DNA of 17,051 nt from Tateyamaria sp. (GTDB taxonomy: Bacteria; Pseudomonadota; Alphaproteobacteria; Rhodobacterales; Rhodobacteraceae), in NCBI GenBank assembly GCA_018668195.1, contig JABITU010000094.1, positions 1-17,051 of the forward strand, read 5' to 3'. The notes beneath the pieces were generated by a model that made no database searches, was not told the origin of the DNA, and was given only the letters and a program-made list of their open reading frames with translations. This document shows positions 13,376 to 17,051 of this stretch, piece by piece (position 1 is the stretch's first letter; every line of letters starts with the position of its first letter). Made by a program: the position numbers and the translations under genes.

Positions 13376-14827
13376 TTACGCCATATGCAGTTGAACATAT
13401 TCAAAATCCCCAGGCTTGTTGTCGATACCAACCTTGGGTGGCGCTATCCAGCTGGCGTATTCACCAGGTTCAAAACATGGCTTCATCAAGGACTGGATGA
13501 AGTCGCCATCGGCCTTAGTGGGCAGCCATTCATGCTGCCGCGCAGCCCAGTCGCCCGCCGAAACGATATTGCCATCGGGGTCGACCGCGACCTCAGAAAA
13601 TACACCAATCTGACGATGGAACCCTTCGTGCGGAAGTTTTAACGCAAACTCGATCCCCGATTTGGCAATCAGCTTGTTCCAACGGCCCACGCCGCCCGAT
13701 GCATCACGCACGTAATCATCGCGCAAGCGCATGTTGATCGCGGTCAGCGCGGGCACATCCTCGGTCAAGATCTGGCCATCCTTGATGCTGGTCACGGCAT
13801 AGGTGTCATCCTGCAGCTTGTGGTCGTCATTAATGCGCTGCTCCATGTAACGGCCCTTGATCCCCGCGTTGAAAGCATTGGCTGCATTGGTTGACACCTC
13901 TTGGCCAAACAGGTCCAAAGACAACGTATAATGAAGGTTAAGCTTTTTCTGGATCGTGGGCAGGTCAATAACACCCATGTCGCGGATTTTGTTCACGTCA
14001 TACGGGTCGGTAATGCCAGCCTTGTTCATCGCTTCTAGCGTCGCCTGAATCGTACGGCCCACCCCGGTTTCACCAACGAACATGTGGTGCGCCTCTTCGG
14101 TCAGCATGAAACGACAGGTGCGCGACAGCGGATCAAACCCCGATTGAGCAAGGCTTTCGAGCTGCATCTTGCCGTCCCGATCCGTGAAATAGGTGAACAT
14201 GAAAAACGACAGCCAATCTGGCGTTTGTTCATTGAACGCGCCCAGCATGCGAGGTGCCTCTTCGGACCCTGACGACCGAACAAGCATATCATCTGCCTCT
14301 TCGCGGCCATCCTTGCCAAAGTATTTCTGCAAGAGATAGACCATCGCCCAAAGGTGACGCCCCTCTTCGACATTGACCTGAAAAAGGTTTCGCATGTCAT
14401 AGAGGCTAGGGGCCGTCAGACCAAGAAACCGCTGCTGCTCGACCGAGCCCGGCTCGGTGTCGCCTTGGATAACGATCAACCGTTTTAGCGTATTGCGGTA
14501 TTCGCCCGGCACTTCCTGCCATGCCGGTTCTCCGTAATGCTCGCCCATGGGGATTGTGCGATCTTCGACAGCAGGCGCAAGCAAAATGCCCCAGCGGTAT
14601 TCCGGCATCTTTACATAATCGAACTTGGCCCAACCCTTGGGATCGACGCTGACGGCGGTGCGCAAGTAAACCATGCTATCCTGAAAATTCTGCGGGATCA
14701 GATCATTCCACCAGTTGATATAGCCCGGATGCCATTTCTCAAGCGCCTTCAAGACTTTGCGGTCGTCACTCAAGCCGACATTGTTGGGAATTTGTGTGTC
14801 ATAGCTGACATTTATCAGATCAAGCAT
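13376..14827 (-). CDS. boxB: Benzoyl-CoA 2,3-epoxidase oxygenase subunit BoxB
   Basis: BoxB is the diiron oxygenase that converts benzoyl-CoA and O2 into 2,3-epoxybenzoyl-CoA. The protein is 483 residues, normal for the family, and contains VYLRTAVSVDPKGWAKFDYVKM, GEYRNTLKRLIVIQGDTEP and FQVNVEEGRHLWAMVYLLQ. The diiron ligands align as Glu125, Glu155, His158, Asp216, Glu245 and His248 (the last pair in LTEEAHHMF). The start at 14827 has GGAG at spacing 8; the frame runs on to 14926, but the upstream codons form a low-complexity Arg-rich stretch with no good site. A 108-base gap with hairpins separates it from boxC upstream, and a 28-codon frame links it to boxA downstream. Confidence 0.97.
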   Translation of the reverse strand: MLDLINVSYDTQIPNNVGLSDDRKVLKALEKWHPGYINWWNDLIPQNFQDSMVYLRTAVSVDPKGWAKFDYVKMPEYRWGILLAPAVEDRTIPMGEHYGEPAWQEVPGEYRNTLKRLIVIQGDTEPGSVEQQRFLGLTAPSLYDMRNLFQVNVEEGRHLWAMVYLLQKYFGKDGREEADDMLVRSSGSEEAPRMLGAFNEQTPDWLSFFMFTYFTDRDGKMQLESLAQSGFDPLSRTCRFMLTEEAHHMFVGETGVGRTIQATLEAMNKAGITDPYDVNKIRDMGVIDLPTIQKKLNLHYTLSLDLFGQEVSTNAANAFNAGIKGRYMEQRINDDHKLQDDTYAVTSIKDGQILTEDVPALTAINMRLRDDYVRDASGGVGRWNKLIAKSGIEFALKLPHEGFHRQIGVFSEVAVDPDGNIVSAGDWAARQHEWLPTKADGDFIQSLMKPCFEPGEYASWIAPPKVGIDNKPGDFEYVQLHMA

Positions 14828-14891
14828 AGTGTTCTCCATTTCAGTGGCGGGGGGCCTCGCCCTGCATTCTTTGCGGGAACCGGCCACCTGC

Positions 14892-14921
14892 CGGGATCCC
14901 GTAGAGCGGGACAAAGCCCGC
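14892..14921. other. GC-rich hairpins in the boxC-boxB gap
   Basis: CGGGATCCCG (14892-14901) is a perfect 10-base palindrome and GCGGG (14906-14910) pairs with CCCGC (14917-14921) around ACAAAG. Both lie 15-44 bases beyond the boxC stop, in the 108-base gap before boxB. They have no T tract. They may set the relative amount or stability of the boxC and boxBA parts of the transcript. Confidence 0.4.
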
Positions 14922-14935
14922 CGCATAACGCGGAC

Positions 14936-16597
14936 CTATACCCGCTCCATGTTGTATTTGCCGCGCAAGCCAGTGCCATAACGCTGTAAAGCGCCCTCTG
15001 ATCCTACGGCATTGGGGCGATTGAATATCCAGTTTTGCCAAGCTGTTAGTCGGCCAAAAATGCGGGTTTCCATTGTTTCCGGCCCTGCAAATCGCAGGTT
15101 CGCCTCCATTCCAGTCATCGCATCGGGGCTGAAACTTGCACGCTCTTCCATAAAGATACGGATTTCATCCTCCCAATCGATATCGTCGAGAATCATGGTA
15201 ACAAGACCCAAATCATCTGCGGGTTCAGCCTCCAGCCCTTCGCCGACATGCGCACGAGCTGCATCAACAGACTCGGGAGCACCAAAAAACCTAGTCTGTA
15301 AACGGGTCAGATTGTTGCCCATCGGAAAAATGCCAAAGTTTGCATCACTCAATGTCAGCGTCGCGAGATGGCGATTGTCACCTTCGAATTCGTCTTCCAT
15401 CATGTAACTGCGATCAACAGAAAAAAGCAATTCGGCCAACACCCCGGCAAAACAACTGCCGTGCTCTACCAATGCTACCAATGATCTTGAGGTGACATCG
15501 ATACGCTTAAGCACCCGTTTCCAGTATTTCAGCACTTCATTGGCCAACCAATGATCAGCGTTTGATACAAGCACAGCCTCATGAGACAGTACCAACTCTG
15601 GGTCTCCTTGGGTGCGAAACACCAAGAGCCCCAATTCGGGCTCATTCAAACGCAGATGCAGGATTGCATCGTCCAATTCGCGCGCGAGCCGCAAAAGATA
15701 GGCCTGATCACCCTGCGCCTCAAAATCGGACATGTCCAAAGGCGCGGCATCGGTCGGACCTGCTATCGTCAACGTCGCACGTCGCGTGTCGCGTTCAACT
15801 GCAATCTCGAGCAAAGAGTATTGCAGCGATCCGTCCTCGTTGATGGCTTTTTTCAGCGGCCCAAGAGTAATGCCCGTCGCAACAGGCGACTTCGGCGAGG
15901 CGGCTGCAAATTCCGCTGCACGGACGCGTACAGTCTCGTCGAACTTTGCATTGGGTACGGCCTCGTCGACCAATTTCCATTTTACGGCACGCTTACCTTT
16001 AACCCCCTCTTCTGTTGAACAGAAGATATCTGCCAGATCGCGGCGCACCTTGCGCTTGTCTGTCACGCGGGTCAGCCCACCCGTTCCGGGCAAAACCGCA
16101 AGCAATGGCACCTCTGGCAAAGCCACCGAGGATGATGAATCGTCCGTCAGCATAATATAATTGCAAGCAAGGGCCAGCTCGTATCCGCCCCCTGCGCAGG
16201 CCCCTTTGACAGCAGCAATATATTTCTGCCCGCTGTCAACTTCGGCCGCCTCGAATGTATTGCGGGTCTCGTTGGTGAATTTGCAAAAGTTGACTTTGTG
16301 ACTGTGCGCCGCGCCACCAAGCATTCTAATATTTGCACCTGCACAAAACACTTTGTCTTTGGCGGAACGCAGGACGACAACCTTAACTTCCGGATGTTCA
16401 AAACGCATCCGTTGAACGACATCTGCCAGTTCGATATCTACACCCAGATCGTAGGAATTGAGCTTGAGTTGATAGCCATCAAACAGGCCTGCGTTTTCGT
16501 CCACGTCCATAAATAAATTGGCAATGTCACCATCATACTCAACACGCCAATGACGATAGAGCGGTGGATCAGTCTGAAAATCGATCAATATTTCCAT
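14936..16597 (-). CDS. boxC: Benzoyl-CoA-dihydrodiol lyase BoxC (2,3-epoxybenzoyl-CoA dihydrolase)
   Basis: BoxC hydrolytically opens the ring of 2,3-epoxybenzoyl-CoA, giving 3,4-dehydroadipyl-CoA semialdehyde and formate, in the cytoplasm. The 553-residue protein is a double crotonase fold. The first half has AKDKVFCAGANIRML (oxyanion/CoA region, 79-92), AAVKGACAGGGYELALACNY (128-147) and LPEVPLLAVLPGTGGLTR; the second half keeps LVALVEHGSCFAGVLAELLFSVDR and DANFGIFPMGNNLTRLQTRF. The ATG at 16597 has GGGAGGG at spacing 5. It is the first gene of the leftward box operon, preceded by a 102-base gap with repeated TGCA elements and, upstream in the same direction, a DUF309 gene. Identification is firm. 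Confidence 0.97.
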   Translation of the reverse strand: MEILIDFQTDPPLYRHWRVEYDGDIANLFMDVDENAGLFDGYQLKLNSYDLGVDIELADVVQRMRFEHPEVKVVVLRSAKDKVFCAGANIRMLGGAAHSHKVNFCKFTNETRNTFEAAEVDSGQKYIAAVKGACAGGGYELALACNYIMLTDDSSSSVALPEVPLLAVLPGTGGLTRVTDKRKVRRDLADIFCSTEEGVKGKRAVKWKLVDEAVPNAKFDETVRVRAAEFAAASPKSPVATGITLGPLKKAINEDGSLQYSLLEIAVERDTRRATLTIAGPTDAAPLDMSDFEAQGDQAYLLRLARELDDAILHLRLNEPELGLLVFRTQGDPELVLSHEAVLVSNADHWLANEVLKYWKRVLKRIDVTSRSLVALVEHGSCFAGVLAELLFSVDRSYMMEDEFEGDNRHLATLTLSDANFGIFPMGNNLTRLQTRFFGAPESVDAARAHVGEGLEAEPADDLGLVTMILDDIDWEDEIRIFMEERASFSPDAMTGMEANLRFAGPETMETRIFGRLTAWQNWIFNRPNAVGSEGALQRYGTGLRGKYNMERV

Positions 16598-16699
16598 GCA
16601 CCCTCCCGGCGCGAGTACGCCTTGCTAATTTTGCAGTATCTAACACTTTCAGAGGTGAAAGCTTCAGGTATATGCCTAAATCTGCAGCGAAAGTGCATT
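16598..16699 (-). promoter_or_regulatory. boxC promoter region with TGCA repeats (candidate BoxR operator)
   Basis: TGCA occurs at 16597-16600, 16632-16635, 16683-16686 and 16694-16697, and once more at 16713 inside the DUF309 end. The pair at 16683-16697 reads TGCA-GCGAAA-GTGCA. As I recall, the related BzdR/BoxR regulators bind repeated TGCA elements with about this spacing, so this is a plausible BoxR site. A separate perfect inverted repeat, CTTTCA (16646-16651) and TGAAAG (16656-16661), lies in between. No strong -35/-10 pair stands out. GGGAGGG just before the start is the boxC ribosome binding site. Confidence 0.5.
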
Positions 16700-16722
16700 T
16701 TATTGCGACTCTTGCAGTATCT
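16631..16722. repeat. 11-bp direct repeat flanking the boxC promoter
   Basis: TTGCAGTATCT occurs exactly at 16631-16641 and at 16712-16722, 81 bases apart; the second copy is inside the 3' end of the DUF309 gene. Each includes one TGCA. They bracket the TGCA pair at 16683-16697 and could be two halves of a looping operator. Confidence 0.7.
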
Positions 16723-17051
16723 GAGCCAACGCAATCGCTTCTTTGCGAAGTGCTTGAACCGATTGCCCCAGAATCACCATACGCGGCGCGCAGGCATCCA
16801 GATGCTCGTCCACGATCTTGCAAAGGCGCATTGCAGCATTGGGGCGCCCCATCTTTAGCTTTAGCAGTGCGTTAGCCATTTGGATGTTTGCCTGCAGAAA
16901 ACTACGGAGCGTTCCGGGCGGTGCGACCAACCACAAGGGTTCCAATACTTCGTGGCACTCCCAGAAAAATCCTTCTTGACGATAGAGCATGCCGGCGCGC
17001 CACGCATGGCTTTTCTGCATATCGACTTCGGTCATGCCCGGCATCACATCA
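16700..17051 (-). CDS. DUF309-family protein (5' end probably outside the window)
   Basis: The visible 117 codons carry the DUF309 signature: FRAG-like AWRAGMLYRQEGFFWECHEVLEPLW, followed by SFLQANIQMANALLKLKMGRPNAAMRL. The HE pair in ECHEVLEPLW is the conserved family centre. DUF309 proteins are small helical proteins of unknown function. Reading starts are available at a GTG (17047) and ATGs (17044, 17035, 17020), but the frame stays open to the edge and relatives usually have a further N-terminal segment, so the true start is probably outside. It is co-directional with the box operon and ends 102 bases before boxC; any functional link is unproven. Confidence 0.8.
   Translation of the reverse strand, partial: DVMPGMTEVDMQKSHAWRAGMLYRQEGFFWECHEVLEPLWLVAPPGTLRSFLQANIQMANALLKLKMGRPNAAMRLCKIVDEHLDACAPRMVILGQSVQALRKEAIALAQILQESQ

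Noticed and set aside
14828..14926. Longer N terminus for boxB
   Set aside because: The added residues are Arg-rich and encoded by hairpin sequence; GGAG before 14827 and the BoxB family start favour the shorter form.
15562..16160. Rightward frames inside boxC
   Set aside because: Shadows of boxC; the sense strand carries the full double crotonase signature.
1..17051. Search for CRISPR arrays, insertion sequences, tRNA genes and phage genes
   Set aside because: No regularly spaced repeats, transposase motifs, terminal inverted repeats with target duplications, or tRNA-like cloverleaf ends were recognised by eye.

Overview
The window looks like a chromosomal segment from an alphaproteobacterium, most likely a marine Rhodobacterales/roseobacter-type organism. 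The evidence is a MipZ-type division-site ATPase, a Tat-exported peptide-family binding protein, a box (aerobic benzoyl-CoA) cluster carrying a BoxR regulator, and a DUF309 gene. Assignment is from gene content and recognisable protein motifs only; no database search was possible. No tRNA, rRNA, CRISPR array, transposase or attachment site was seen.

Layout. (1) 1-1471: the start of edd (Entner-Doudoroff dehydratase, leftward), with a LacI-type operator in its promoter, divergent from mipZ. (2) 1492-8026: a leftward MarR-family regulator faces a long rightward operon: hmgA, two tiny membrane proteins, fahA, an MBL-fold protein, a 36-residue Cys-rich microprotein, a third small membrane protein, a class A FAD aromatic hydroxylase and a DUF2783 protein. 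Most junctions overlap by ATGA or a few bases, so the operon is strongly translationally coupled. (3) 8027-10150: a stand-alone, Tat-exported ABC solute-binding protein with its own leader and a clear terminator. (4) 10238-16597: a leftward box operon, read in the order boxC, boxB, boxA, hotdog thioesterase, boxR, then a stand-alone 3-hydroxyacyl-CoA dehydrogenase C-terminal domain. A partial DUF309 gene lies upstream of it.

How the parts fit. HmgA opens the ring of homogentisate and FahA hydrolyses fumarylacetoacetate to fumarate and acetoacetate. The flavoprotein plus the small DUF2783 protein may be a two-component hydroxylase making homogentisate from a hydroxyphenylacetate-like compound (inference). 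BoxA/BoxB epoxidise benzoyl-CoA and BoxC opens the ring; BoxR would sense benzoyl-CoA and control the operon. Neither a maleylacetoacetate isomerase, a 4-hydroxyphenylpyruvate dioxygenase nor a benzoate-CoA ligase is in the window, so those steps must be encoded elsewhere or done differently.

The most interesting signals are: a hidden 36-codon CxxxCxxC gene locked by ATGA overlaps on both sides; an MBL protein that has lost three ligands of its second metal site; a thioesterase that directly follows the boxA stop codon in the same frame with no ordinary start codon ahead of its catalytic motif; a 20-bp tandem duplication that copied the boxR start codon and created a 7-codon minicistron; and a 28-codon ORF coupling boxB to boxA.
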